Shown: positions 38,063-47,475 of the stretch, piece by piece
Layout: every line of letters begins with the position of its first letter
Numbering within the stretch: position 1 is the stretch's first letter
NCBI RefSeq assembly: GCF_027483985.1
Contig: NZ_JAIXTJ010000048.1
Location: forward strand, 1-55,153
DNA: 55,153 nt
Direction of reading: 5' to 3'
DNA from: Flavobacterium sp.
Lineage (GTDB): Bacteria; Bacteroidota; Bacteroidia; Flavobacteriales; Flavobacteriaceae
The notes under the pieces: generated by a model
The model's input: only the letters and a program-made list of their open reading frames with translations
Told to the model about the DNA's origin: nothing
Database searches by the model: none
Program-made: the position numbers and the translations under genes

Positions 38063-40063
38063 CTTTTTAAATTTGGATATTCCGTCTTCTAGCCACTTTT
38101 TATAATCATTAGCATCAAAGGTAAAAGCAATAGGTTTGTTCAAATCCTTACCATCTGTATCTAAAATAATGTACAAAGGCTGTGAATTACTTTTATATCT
38201 AGTTATTTGAAAATCCGTCCATTTATTACCAATGGTTACCACTTCTTTTCCTGTGGTTTTTGATACATATTGTTCTGCCTTTGGAAGTTCTATCTTTCTA
38301 TCACAATAAAGTGAAATTAAAACCACATCATTTTTTAATATTGATAAAACCTCAGGTTTAGACCATACGTTGTCTTCCATTTTTCTGCAATTCGCACAAG
38401 CATCGCCTGTAAAATCTAATAAAACAGGTTTATTAACTTTCTTGGCATACTCCAAACCATATTTGTAGTCGTCAAAAGCAATTATGCCGTTTGGACCAGA
38501 ATGAGCGTGTTCGGGCAAAGCTTCTGCGCTCGCAACAGTATTTCCAAATCCACTTGGACTCTCAGAGTAAGTGCTTGGCGGTGTTAAACCACTTAAAATT
38601 TTCAAAGGCGCACCCCATAATCCTGGTATCATATAAAAAGTAAAACTGGTCACTAAAATTGCCATCACTAACCTTCCTACTCCAATTTTATCAGCTTTTT
38701 CATAATCGTGCGGCAACATATATCTTCCGAATAAATATAATGCCCAAGCTCCAAAAATTGCAATCCAAATAGCTATAAATAATTCACGTTCTAACAAATG
38801 TTTTTGCAATACTAAATCAGCATTTGATAAAAATTTAAACGCAAAAGCCAATTCTAAAAATCCAAGTGAAACTTTAACGGTATTCAACCAGCCACCAGAT
38901 TTAGGCAAAGAATTTAACCAACCCGGAAACATTGCGAACAACATAAAAGGCAATGCAATGGCAAGCGAAAAACCAAACATTCCGACAACTGGCGCAATTC
39001 CGCCTTTTGAAGCTGATTCTACTAATAAGGTTCCAACAATTGGTCCTGTGCAAGAAAAAGAAACTACAGCTAAGGCTAAGGCCATAAAAATAATTCCGAT
39101 AACACCGCCTTTGTCGGCTTGAGAATCTAATTTTGTCGCCCACGAACTTGGTAACATAATTTCGAATGCACCTAAGAAAGACAAGGCAAAAAACACTAGC
39201 ATGGCAAAGAAAATCAAATTAAACCACACACTAGTAGATAATTCATTCAAAGCTTCTGCACCAAAGATTGTGGTGATAATCGAACCTAATAACACATAAA
39301 TAGCAATAATTGAAATTCCGTAGATAACTGCATTTCTTATTCCTTCGGCTTTAGATTTACTTTGCTTAGTAAAAAAACTTACCGTCATCGGAATCATAGG
39401 AAAGATACAAGGCATCAATAAGGCAGCAAATCCTCCTAAAAAGGACAACAAGAAAATCGTCCATAAACTTTTATCTTCTTTTTTATCTTGCGGTGCGGCC
39501 TCTGTTGTTGCTTGCGCGGCTTTCGGTGTTTCAGTAGGTGCTGCGATTTGAGTGCTGTCAACCTTAGTTGAGTCTTGGATTACAACAGTTTCTGTACTAG
39601 TTTCTGGAATTTTGATTTCAGGAATTTCAAAAGTAAAATCTTTTGAATCATTTATACAAGCTTCTTTACAAACTTGATAATCAAAGTTTAATTTAATCTT
39701 TTTAACTTTCGGATTGGTAACTTTTACTTTTTGGGTAACCGTTAATTTGTTTTCAAAATAGTACTCATCTACTTCAAAAACTTCATTAAAAGCTTTTTTA
39801 TAAGGACTTTCTTTTGCCTTTCCTACCAATTCATAATTTCCTTTTTGATCTTTAAAATTCAAAACAATGGGTAGCGGACCATCGTTTGGCGTGAATTGCG
39901 AATACACGTGCCATCCTTCTTCAATGACTCCTGTCACAATTAAATTGAATTCATTATCCGAAACTTTCTCGGTTTTGGTCGAAAATTTTACCGGATTTTT
40001 AACTTGTGCATTTACTTGGGTTAAAACCAAAAATGCTAGCAATGTATAAAAGAATTTCTTCAT
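38060..40063 (-). CDS. dsbD: Thiol:disulfide interchange protein DsbD
   Basis: Carries electrons from cytosolic thioredoxin across the inner membrane to periplasmic thiols. The 667-residue protein has all three parts: signal peptide, an alpha domain with a Cys pair (VCKEACIND, about residues 130-136), a CcdA-like membrane domain of eight helices (about 205-490) with LLMPCIFPMIP and SFSCTGPIVG holding the two buried cysteines, and a C-terminal thioredoxin domain with CANC (about 553-556). It overlaps the tilS stop by one base and is co-transcribed with tilS. Confidence 0.95.
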   Translation of the reverse strand: MKKFFYTLLAFLVLTQVNAQVKNPVKFSTKTEKVSDNEFNLIVTGVIEEGWHVYSQFTPNDGPLPIVLNFKDQKGNYELVGKAKESPYKKAFNEVFEVDEYYFENKLTVTQKVKVTNPKVKKIKLNFDYQVCKEACINDSKDFTFEIPEIKIPETSTETVVIQDSTKVDSTQIAAPTETPKAAQATTEAAPQDKKEDKSLWTIFLLSFLGGFAALLMPCIFPMIPMTVSFFTKQSKSKAEGIRNAVIYGISIIAIYVLLGSIITTIFGAEALNELSTSVWFNLIFFAMLVFFALSFLGAFEIMLPSSWATKLDSQADKGGVIGIIFMALALAVVSFSCTGPIVGTLLVESASKGGIAPVVGMFGFSLAIALPFMLFAMFPGWLNSLPKSGGWLNTVKVSLGFLELAFAFKFLSNADLVLQKHLLERELFIAIWIAIFGAWALYLFGRYMLPHDYEKADKIGVGRLVMAILVTSFTFYMIPGLWGAPLKILSGLTPPSTYSESPSGFGNTVASAEALPEHAHSGPNGIIAFDDYKYGLEYAKKVNKPVLLDFTGDACANCRKMEDNVWSKPEVLSILKNDVVLISLYCDRKIELPKAEQYVSKTTGKEVVTIGNKWTDFQITRYKSNSQPLYIILDTDGKDLNKPIAFTFDANDYKKWLEDGISKFKK

Positions 40064-41373
40064 TATTGAACCGTTATTTTTACTATTCTAGTAGTGTTAG
40101 TAGTTACTTTAAATCTATTGTCTTGACGCATTCCAACAATCCAAATAATTTGATTATCAGAACACAAAAGCCACTTATTTGATTTATCAATTAAAGAGAG
40201 CTTTTCGTCTTTAAAATATTTGCTGACCTTCTTCGTTCCTTGCATTCCCAACGGATGAAAAACATCGCCTTCCTCCCATTTTCTCAATTGTAACGGAAAT
40301 TGTAACAAATCTTCATCGACAAAGATACTATTAGAATCTGAATCAGAAATGTCACTTAGGTTACAAAACTCAAATTTTAAGGGAATATTAACTTGGGAAC
40401 TATTTTTTTCTATTGCAAAAACTTCTTTGTGCAAGCTTTCTTTAATTGATGATAAAATCAAACGATCTCTATCTTTTAACAGAATATGCGTCGCACTAAA
40501 CACTTGTTTTCCGGATTGAGCGTACACTAAATCTGCAATGTCATTCCAGGCAGTAAAACCATATTCTTTAAGCCATTGATACAAATAAGCAGCATAATTA
40601 GAATGCTTGATCAATAGTTTACAATCAATCGACAACGAACCATCAGTTTGTTCGCTAACAACCTCTTTATAAACCAAATTTTTTCCATCAGTAACGATAG
40701 ATTGTGCTTCTTTTAGATAATTTTGGGTTTTTAAAAAAGACTCTAAAAAATTCGGATTCAGTTCTTTTAATATCGGAATAACATCGTGACGAAGTTTATT
40801 GCGCAAATATTTATCAGACGCATTGCTAGAATCTTCTCTCCATTGAATGGCATTCTTTTCTGCATAATCCATTAGCGCATTTCGAGCAAAACCTAATAAG
40901 GGTCGAATAATCTTGTCATTTTGCATCGGAATTCCGGTTAAGCCTTCTAATCCTGTTCCACGACTAAGGTTGATAAAAAAGGTTTCTAGACTGTCGTCTA
41001 AATGATGTGCAGTCAGAATATAATCGCATTGTTCTTTTTCTAGCACTTCATAAAACCAATCGTATCGTAATTTTCTAGCCGTCAATTGAATGGATTGTTT
41101 GCTTGATTCGGCTATTTTTTTGGTATCAAATTGTTGCAAATGAAATGGCACTTTTAACTCACTGCATACTTTACGAACAAAAGCTTCATCACCATCGCTC
41201 TCTGCGCCACGAAGTTGAAAATTACAATGGGCAACTTCAATGGAATACTTTAATTGATATAATAAATGCAACAAAACCATACTGTCAATTCCGCCACTAA
41301 CGGCTACTAACAAACGCTTTTCTTTTAGAAAAGGAAGTTCGTCTTGTAAATGGTTTTGAAATAAGTCGAGCAT
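40063..41373 (-). CDS. tilS: tRNA(Ile)-lysidine synthase
   Basis: Modifies C34 of the CAU-anticodon isoleucine tRNA to lysidine with ATP and lysine, so that AUA codons are read correctly. The 436-residue chain has the PP-loop SGGIDS (26-31), the HCNFQLRG and LTAHHLDDSLETFFINLSRG motifs, and the C-terminal TilS domains (ending at the anticodon-binding substrate domain with HPLGMQGTKKVSKYFKD). Length and motifs are typical. It overlaps dsbD by one base. Confidence 0.97.
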   Translation of the reverse strand: MLDLFQNHLQDELPFLKEKRLLVAVSGGIDSMVLLHLLYQLKYSIEVAHCNFQLRGAESDGDEAFVRKVCSELKVPFHLQQFDTKKIAESSKQSIQLTARKLRYDWFYEVLEKEQCDYILTAHHLDDSLETFFINLSRGTGLEGLTGIPMQNDKIIRPLLGFARNALMDYAEKNAIQWREDSSNASDKYLRNKLRHDVIPILKELNPNFLESFLKTQNYLKEAQSIVTDGKNLVYKEVVSEQTDGSLSIDCKLLIKHSNYAAYLYQWLKEYGFTAWNDIADLVYAQSGKQVFSATHILLKDRDRLILSSIKESLHKEVFAIEKNSSQVNIPLKFEFCNLSDISDSDSNSIFVDEDLLQFPLQLRKWEEGDVFHPLGMQGTKKVSKYFKDEKLSLIDKSNKWLLCSDNQIIWIVGMRQDNRFKVTTNTTRIVKITVQ

Positions 41374-41402
41374 TTTTTTGAATAAAACGCTAAAGTAGTA
41401 AT

Positions 41403-41437
41403 AATAAAAGTTTGACGAGAAGCATCAAACTTTTATT
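41403..41437 (-). terminator. Terminator after the small thioredoxin-like gene
   Basis: A perfect 13-base stem (41403-41415 with 41425-41437). The minus strand continues with ATTATTACTACTTTAG. It lies six bases after the stop at 41444. Confidence 0.75.
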
Positions 41438-41443
41438 TCGAAT

Positions 41444-41833
41444 TTATTGTGTTGCGACGCGTTCAATAGTTTTGGCTATGTCTTCTGAAGTTTTTGAAAT
41501 CACTACCGATTCCACTATTTTTTTTGTTCTAGCATCCACTAAAAACAAAATACCGGTTGACCTTAGATTTACGTAATCTAAATTATTGGCTCTGAGAATT
41601 TCAGCCGATGCCGCTTTGGTTTGCTTATTGGTTAAATCATTTGTTATCACCGAAAAGACATTTTTATCTAATCTAGAAAGCACTTCACTTACTACTCGAT
41701 CTTCATTTTTTATACAAGTCGAACACCATTTTGCTTTTACCAGAACGGCATAGTATGAAGGTGATGTTTGTGCAAAAAACTGGGTAGAAAAAAGGAATAT
41801 TGCAACGGCTACTATGTTTTTAAATGATCTCAT
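41444..41833 (-). CDS. Small periplasmic thioredoxin-like protein
   Basis: A 129-residue exported protein (signal peptide MRSFKNIVAVAIFLFSTQFFAQ) with CSTC at residues 37-40 (KWCSTCIKNE), followed by LDARTKKIVES-like strand sequence. The typical cis-proline of full thioredoxins is not clear (the region reads RSTGILFLVDART), so it may be a specialised redox protein. It is downstream of pabB on the same strand (47-base gap). Confidence 0.75.
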   Translation of the reverse strand: MRSFKNIVAVAIFLFSTQFFAQTSPSYYAVLVKAKWCSTCIKNEDRVVSEVLSRLDKNVFSVITNDLTNKQTKAASAEILRANNLDYVNLRSTGILFLVDARTKKIVESVVISKTSEDIAKTIERVATQ

Positions 41834-41880
41834 AATATAAATTTTCGATATTAATATTGGGCTAAGTTAACGATAAAAAA

Positions 41881-43197
41881 TTAATTATTTTGTAAAGTAA
41901 CTAACATTGCATTAGCTTTTAACAAACATTCTTCATACTCATTTTCAGGAACCGCTTTGGAGGTAATCGCGCTTCCTACAGAAAACGAAACATAATTTGT
42001 TTTAGAATTATACAAAATACTTCGAATTACTACGTTAAAATCAAAATCGCCATTGGGTTTGAAATAACCAACAGCACCACTATACAAGCCACGTTTGGTT
42101 TCCTCTAAAGCTTCAATGATGGTCATTGCCGCAATTTTTGGCGCGCCAGTCATACTGCCCATCGGAAAAGTTGTTTGGATAATAGCAATTGGTGATGTAG
42201 TATTTTCAACCTCTGAAACTATGGTAGATATCATTTGGTGCACTTGTTTAAAAGTATAAACGCCGCACAATTCATCTACTTGAACCGATCCTTTGGTCGC
42301 TGTTCGTGATAAATCATTGCGAACCAAATCAACAATCATAATGTTTTCAGAGCGTTCTTTTTCGTTTTGAGATAACGTTACTTTGAGTTGCTCATCGAGT
42401 TCTAAGTCAGAACTTCGTCTTGCGGTTCCTTTTATGGGTTGGGAAAGTACTTTAGTGCCTTCTTTTTTCAAATAACGTTCTGGTGAAGCACAAACCAGAT
42501 AATTTGTATTATTTTTAAAATAAACTGCAAAAGGTGGCTCCGAGATAGCATTCAAATCGGTATAAAGTTTTAATGGATTTAGCCGTGCATCCTCAGCATA
42601 AAATTCCATACAAAAATTGGCTTCATAAATATCACCACGTTGGATGTGCTCTAACATTTTACCAACTTTAGAAAGGTAGTCTGCTTTCGAAATACGTTGT
42701 TTGATCTCAAATTCTTGAACCGTTGTTGTAAAATCTGTGCTATAACTGGAATTAATTTCCTCCAAATCGGATTCAATTTCATCATCACACATCAATAAAT
42801 AGTGGATTTCTAATTGATTATCTTTCAATAAAAAGAGCTTTTTAGGTTGAAAGAAAAACAAATCGGGAAACTCCAAACCATCATAATTATTGGAACGCAA
42901 CTCTTCGCAATCATTTTTCAAATCGTAAGACAAATAACCAAACAACCAATCGTTGGCTTGACTTTGATACTGATGCAAATCTTCAAAAGCATTTTTGACA
43001 TCGGTTTTTATAGAAGTTAGCGCATCAACGGCAACAACGCAATCATAACTAGAATACCGCTGTTGATAATCATTAGAATCTAAAAAAACTACTTCTCTAA
43101 ATTGTTGGCTCCAAAGCAACAGCTTTTGTTTTAATTCAACAGGATTTTCAATAGTTTTTGCAACAATAGTTCTCAATGGGAATTTATTTTTTTTCAA
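41881..43197 (-). CDS. pabB: Aminodeoxychorismate/anthranilate synthase component I
   Basis: A 438-residue chorismate-binding enzyme that makes 4-amino-4-deoxychorismate for folate. It has the family signatures QPIKGTARRSSD, DLVRNDLSRTA and FPMGSMTGAPKIAAMTIIEALE. PabB is favoured over TrpE by its length and the lone gene position; no glutamine amidotransferase partner is adjacent. The start is a TTG at 43197 (reading MKKNKFPLRTIVAK), since no early ATG is available in frame. Confidence 0.88.
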   Translation of the reverse strand: MKKNKFPLRTIVAKTIENPVELKQKLLLWSQQFREVVFLDSNDYQQRYSSYDCVVAVDALTSIKTDVKNAFEDLHQYQSQANDWLFGYLSYDLKNDCEELRSNNYDGLEFPDLFFFQPKKLFLLKDNQLEIHYLLMCDDEIESDLEEINSSYSTDFTTTVQEFEIKQRISKADYLSKVGKMLEHIQRGDIYEANFCMEFYAEDARLNPLKLYTDLNAISEPPFAVYFKNNTNYLVCASPERYLKKEGTKVLSQPIKGTARRSSDLELDEQLKVTLSQNEKERSENIMIVDLVRNDLSRTATKGSVQVDELCGVYTFKQVHQMISTIVSEVENTTSPIAIIQTTFPMGSMTGAPKIAAMTIIEALEETKRGLYSGAVGYFKPNGDFDFNVVIRSILYNSKTNYVSFSVGSAITSKAVPENEYEECLLKANAMLVTLQNN

Positions 43198-43430
43198 AAT
43201 TACGATAAAATAATTTCTGAAAATACTATAAACTTTCCTTTTTTATTCTTTATCAAATGAATCAAATTTGAAAGAAAAACTTGCTAACTAAGTAACTGTT
43301 ATTTGCTTAAAGTAGGTAGTATTTTGAATTTTTACCATCCTTTTGAATAATAATTTTTAAAAATAAAGATGGAGCAAAGCAATTTACGAACTGCTTTTTT
43401 TATGTATTTTTGATAAAATTAATTGCCTTA

Positions 43431-44306
43431 ATGAAAAAACTAGTTTTACTTTTTATAACATTTAACATTTTATCTAATAGTAGCGCGCAAACTATTGTAC
43501 CAAAAACTACTACGTTTAAGTTTGAAACCATTTACTATGATGCCATTTATAAATGGGTTGTTTTTCCTAAAAGCCAAGCCGACACCAGTTATGTCTATGG
43601 ATTTCTATATTTAGATATGCAAGCTGGCTTTACCTTCAACCAAGAAGGCACCTTTCACATCGATGAGTTAGGCAAGTTGGTTAGTAGTGTGAAAGTACCC
43701 TTTAATACTATAAGTAAACGATTAAGTAATACTACAAGTAATGTTGCCGTATTGACTGCAGTTCAATTAAAAGAACTAGGTGTTCCAGGTGTGCCGCTAT
43801 GGTTAAAAAACTACAAAAAACCTATCGATGATGCCGAATCATTAACTAAAATTGGGCAACAACTCAACAAAGTTGGAGGTAACAAAAAAGCACTTGAATT
43901 TTTGTTAAAAGCCTACAAAAAAACACCACATCACAAAGGATTAGAATATGAATTAGGTTATGCTTACAATGCCTTAGGTCAATATGAAAAAGCTATTGAA
44001 ATACTAAATGCTGCTACAACCTTTGATCCTAAAAATGCTTTATTGTATAAAGAATTTGGTTATGCTTACTTAAATCTACACAAGCTAGTTGAGGCAGAAG
44101 CTATTTATAAAAGAGGCGTAACTATAGCTACTGACAAAGAGTTAAAAAACGAAATGGCCATCAATATGATCAATTATTATTACATTCAAAAAAGTAAAGA
44201 CAAATTTGAAGAATGGAAAGCCATCATCAAGGAAAATGCATCACCCGATTCGCAATACATCAAATATATTGAGCATTTTGAAAAAGAATGGAATACTAAA
44301 AAGTAA
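43431..44306 (+). CDS. Exported tetratricopeptide-repeat protein
   Basis: A 291-residue protein with a signal peptide (MKKLVLLFITFNILSNSSAQ). The N-terminal 120 residues are beta-rich and unfamiliar; from about 135 to 250 there are TPR motifs (KALEFLLKAYKKTPHHKGLEYELGYAYNALGQYEKAIEILN and the next repeat). The ATG at 43431 is chosen over an upstream TTG at 43410 because it starts the signal peptide. A TATTTTTG -7-like element lies at 43405. The function is not known. Confidence 0.82.
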   Translation: MKKLVLLFITFNILSNSSAQTIVPKTTTFKFETIYYDAIYKWVVFPKSQADTSYVYGFLYLDMQAGFTFNQEGTFHIDELGKLVSSVKVPFNTISKRLSNTTSNVAVLTAVQLKELGVPGVPLWLKNYKKPIDDAESLTKIGQQLNKVGGNKKALEFLLKAYKKTPHHKGLEYELGYAYNALGQYEKAIEILNAATTFDPKNALLYKEFGYAYLNLHKLVEAEAIYKRGVTIATDKELKNEMAINMINYYYIQKSKDKFEEWKAIIKENASPDSQYIKYIEHFEKEWNTKK

Positions 44307-44370
44307 TCTAATAATTGTTAATAAAGTATTGTAATGTTTTTACTACAATAAAAAGAAAAACGCTCCTAGT

Positions 44371-44556
44371 CTATTTCAAATTAACAAGCCACAAATCGTT
44401 TTGACCTTTATTGAGGCTTACATCGATATCAGCACTTTGAGTTTCTCCAACAATGGTATACTCATTTGGATTAGTGTAGAAAAAGTCTTTTGCAACGTCA
44501 ATATTTGATTCATAAATAAAGTAGCATAAAAAATTTCTTTGACTTACGATTCTCAA
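44371..44556 (-). pseudogene. Remnant of a larger protein, C-terminal end of a repeat-type surface protein
   Basis: A short reading frame whose last 30 residues (TIVGETQSADIDVSLNKG then QNDLWLVNLK) match the pattern of the repeated blades in Bacteroidota exported proteins ('G-T-S-D-D-V-G-N-G-DLWVVKL'). There is no signal peptide and no ATG start; only a TTG opens it. I read it as the 3' leftover of a deleted gene. The next 130 bases toward lpd hold no gene. Confidence 0.45.
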
Positions 44557-44602
44557 AACAATATTTTCACTAGCATCGCACAGCCTTTATTTCATTGGAA
44601 TT

Positions 44603-44654
44603 AAAAATAAATTAGTCCAATAAATTACGAAATTTATTGGACTAATTTATTTTT
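44603..44654. terminator. Bidirectional terminator with a perfect 24-bp stem
   Basis: Positions 44603-44626 pair perfectly with 44631-44654 around an ACGA loop, and both ends are A/T runs. It follows the lpd stop by 37 bases on the minus strand and can end transcription in both directions. Confidence 0.93.
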
Positions 44655-44690
44655 TAAATTTTTATGGATACTAACTTTATTGTAAGTTAG

Positions 44691-46094
44691 TTATACGTGT
44701 AAAGCTCTATTATCAGTTGCAGCCAATGCCGCTTCTTTTATGGCTTCTGCAAACGTTGGATGCGCGTGTGACATTCTAGAAATATCCTCAGCTGAAGCTC
44801 TAAATTCCATTGCGGTTACAGCTTCTGCTATTAAATCAGCACATCTTGCACCAATCATGTGCACGCCTAAAACTTCGTCGGTTTTAGCATCGGCTAAGAT
44901 TTTTACAAAACCATCGGTATCGCCACCAGCTCTTGCTCTACCCAAAGCTTTGAACGGAAAACTTCCGGCTTTATAGGCAACTCCATCAGCTTTTAATTGC
45001 TCTTCGGTTTTTCCTACAGCAGCGACTTCTGGCCAAGTATACACCACACCTGGAATTAAATTATAATCAATATGAGGTTTTTGTCCTGCTAAAATTTCAG
45101 CTACCATAACTCCTTCTTCTTCGGCTTTATGAGCTAACATTGCGCCACGAACTACATCACCAATAGCATAAATATTCGAAACATTTGTTTGTAAATGATC
45201 GTTCACTTCCACTTGTCCTCTATCGGTAAGTTTCACTCCGGCTTTTTCGGCATTTAATCCATCGGTATAAGGACGACGACCTACTGAAACCAAAGAGTAA
45301 TCACCTTCAAGAGTTATGATTTCACCTTTAGTATTTTCAGCTTTTACCGTTACAGCTGCACCATTGCGTTCTACAGATTGTACTTTGTGAGAAGTGTAAA
45401 ATTTCATTCCTTGTTTTTTCAACACTTTGGTCAATTCTTTAGACAAAGCAGCATCCATTCCTGGAATGATTCTGTCCATAAATTCTACTACCGATACTTC
45501 TGCGCCAAGTCTTAAGTAAACTTGTCCTAATTCAATTCCGATAACACCACCACCAATGATTACTAAATGTTTAGGAACTTCTGGTAATTTTAAGGCTTCT
45601 GTTGATGTAATAATGCGTTCTTTATCTAATTTTATAAAAGGTAAAGACGATGGTTTTGAACCTGTTGCAATGATTATATTTTTAGCTTCAACCACTTCTG
45701 ATGAACCATCAGCTTTGGTTACTTTAACGTGTGTTGCATCTTCAAACGAACCTAAACCTTCTAAAACGGTAATTTTATTTTTGTCCATTAAAAACTTAAC
45801 GCCACCTGAGGTTTGGTCAACAACCGCTTGTTTACGCGCAATCATTTTTTCAAGATTTACTTTCACCTCGCCCGAAACTTCAATACCGTGATCGGCAAAA
45901 TGTTGTAATTCTTCATAATGATGTGATGATGCTAAAAGTGCTTTTGATGGAATACAACCTACGTTTAGACACGTTCCTCCTAAAGTGCTATATTTTTCTA
46001 CGATAGCAGTTTTGAAACCTAATTGCGCACAACGAATTGCCGAAACATATCCGCCTGGACCTGAACCTATAATGACTACGTCAAATGAACTCAT
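44691..46094 (-). CDS. lpdA: Dihydrolipoyl dehydrogenase (E3)
   Basis: Re-oxidises dihydrolipoamide of the pyruvate and 2-oxoglutarate dehydrogenase and glycine-cleavage complexes with NAD+. The 467-residue enzyme has the FAD motif VVIIGSGPGGY, redox cysteines 42 and 47 in GGTCLNVGCIPSK, the NAD motif LVIIGGGVIGIELG and the C-terminal active-site HAHPTFAEA. The ATG at 46094 (MSSFDVVIIG) is chosen; a TTG-started extension to 46133 would add a non-homologous tail. Confidence 0.97.
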   Translation of the reverse strand: MSSFDVVIIGSGPGGYVSAIRCAQLGFKTAIVEKYSTLGGTCLNVGCIPSKALLASSHHYEELQHFADHGIEVSGEVKVNLEKMIARKQAVVDQTSGGVKFLMDKNKITVLEGLGSFEDATHVKVTKADGSSEVVEAKNIIIATGSKPSSLPFIKLDKERIITSTEALKLPEVPKHLVIIGGGVIGIELGQVYLRLGAEVSVVEFMDRIIPGMDAALSKELTKVLKKQGMKFYTSHKVQSVERNGAAVTVKAENTKGEIITLEGDYSLVSVGRRPYTDGLNAEKAGVKLTDRGQVEVNDHLQTNVSNIYAIGDVVRGAMLAHKAEEEGVMVAEILAGQKPHIDYNLIPGVVYTWPEVAAVGKTEEQLKADGVAYKAGSFPFKALGRARAGGDTDGFVKILADAKTDEVLGVHMIGARCADLIAEAVTAMEFRASAEDISRMSHAHPTFAEAIKEAALAATDNRALHV

Positions 46095-46150
46095 ATTGTA
46101 TGTTTTTGTGTGTTTAATATAAAAGTTGCACAAATTTACAAATTAAATTG

Positions 46151-46315
46151 CAAAATCAATATCAAAAATCATTATCAAAATTCAATATCAAAATTCAATA
46201 TCAAAATTCAATATCAAAATTCAATATCAAAATTCAATATCAAAATTCAATATCAAAATTCAATATCAAAATTCTATATCAAAAATCATTATCAAGATTC
46301 AATATCAAAAATCAA
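46151..46315. repeat. Tandem repeat, 13-base unit ATCAAAATTCAAT
   Basis: About twelve units with few changes lie just upstream of lpd on its 5' side. Open frames through it are repeat artefacts. Several internal copies are identical. Confidence 0.92.
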
Positions 46316-46469
46316 CTTTTTATGCTTAGCTTTTCTGGTTGTGTAAAATCCATTTTAAATTGATTAATTTCAGACAATATGATGATTTGTACAAATTTGA
46401 TTGCAAGTTCATAAACTTCTTTATTGTAAGCGCAAAACAGAAATAATTACTGAAAACTTTTGCTATTTG

Positions 46470-46922
46470 TTATACATTAAAAACTGTTGTATTTTTTACT
46501 TCACCAATCATAAAGGTACTGTGTGTACTGCCAATATGCTGCAGTGTTGTAAGTTTTGTTACCATAAACTCGCGGTATTCTTCCATATCTTTCACACATA
46601 TTTTTAAAATGTAATCATAATCACCACTAACGTGAAAACATTCTAAAACTTCGTTTAATTGTACTACTTCTTTTTCAAATTGATTGATGAATTCTTTGGT
46701 GTGTTGCAACAATTTTAAATGACAAAAAACCACAAAACCTTTATTGATTTTATTCCTATCGAGTAAGGCTACATATTTATCAATAATACCATCGCGCTCT
46801 AATTTTTTGATGCGTTCATATACAGCGGTGACCGATAAGTTCAATTTCAAAGAAAGTTCTTTGGTGGTTTTTTTAGTATCGTTTTGCAAAAGTTGTAGTA
46901 GCTTTTTGTCGGTTGCATCCAT
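46470..46922 (-). CDS. Lrp/AsnC-family transcription regulator
   Basis: A 150-residue regulator with an N-terminal winged HTH (LLQLLQNDTKKTTKELSLKLNLSVTAVYERIKKLERDGII) and a C-terminal RAM ligand-binding domain (VLECFHVSGDYDYILKICVKD). Such proteins sense amino acids and usually act on a neighbouring amino-acid enzyme gene; here that is the PLP lyase at 47476, which diverges from it. A TATATTTG element on the minus strand at 47080-47087 would place a tandem repeat in the leader of this gene. Confidence 0.92.
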   Translation of the reverse strand: MDATDKKLLQLLQNDTKKTTKELSLKLNLSVTAVYERIKKLERDGIIDKYVALLDRNKINKGFVVFCHLKLLQHTKEFINQFEKEVVQLNEVLECFHVSGDYDYILKICVKDMEEYREFMVTKLTTLQHIGSTHSTFMIGEVKNTTVFNV

Positions 46923-46923
46923 A

Positions 46924-47038
46924 GTTTAGGTTGTAGTTTTTAGGTTGTAGGTTGTAGGTTGTAGGTTTTAGGTTTTAGGTTTTAGATTTTTGGTTTTAGG
47001 TTTTTGGTTTTAGGTTGTAGGTTTTAGGTTGTAGGTTA
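46924..47038. repeat. Heptad tandem repeat TTAGGTT/GTAGGTT in the lrp leader
   Basis: About sixteen 7-base units (TTAGGTT, GTAGGTT, TTTGGTT, TTAGATT variants) begin two bases from the regulator start codon. The whole 46923-47475 gap holds only this, an inverted repeat and the 15-base repeat. Confidence 0.9.
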
Positions 47039-47115
47039 TGTTTTGTGAATAAAAATCTATTGTTGGGTTGTTTTAGTTTCAAATATAGAACTTTTTACTA
47101 GTAATTAATAAAATT

Positions 47116-47132
47116 TTAGATTAAAAATCTAA
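47116..47132. promoter_or_regulatory. Short palindrome between lrp and the PLP lyase gene
   Basis: TTAGATT-AAA-AATCTAA lies in the divergent region about 350 bases before the lyase start and 200 before the regulator start. Lrp-type proteins bind such AT-rich palindromes; the assignment is a guess from position. Confidence 0.3.
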
Positions 47133-47262
47133 TTTATTAAGTATATATTGATTAATTATCTAATAAATAGCAATTTTGATAAGTCAATACGTAATAATTA
47201 TGCTAAACTAATTACCATTTCAAAAGAGTATAAAGTGAAAAGTAAAAAACAAAGTAATACTT

Positions 47263-47462
47263 AACAACAAACCATAAACAATAAATAATAAACCTTAAAC
47301 TAGTAACAACAAACCATAAACAACAAACCATAAACCATAAACAACAAACCATTAACAACAAACCATAAACAACAAACCATAAACAACAAACCATAAACAA
47401 CAAACCATAAACAACAAACCATAAACAATAAACAACAAACCATAAACAACAAACCATAAACT
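47263..47462. repeat. Tandem repeat, 15-base unit ACAACAAACCATAAA
   Basis: About thirteen units, some shortened, fill the DNA directly before the lyase ATG at 47476. It leaves almost no room for a conventional promoter, so the promoter lies upstream of, or inside, the repeat. Confidence 0.92.
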
Positions 47463-47475
47463 AAAAATCAACCCT

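Noticed and set aside
41881..43197. TrpE as the identity of the chorismate-binding enzyme
   Set aside because: The short length and absence of other trp genes favour PabB, although sequence alone does not exclude a related enzyme.
46110..46363. Overlapping open frames with repeated QYQNSISKFNIK-type peptides
   Set aside because: They are translations of the 13-base tandem repeat in successive frames, with no start context or homologue-like composition.
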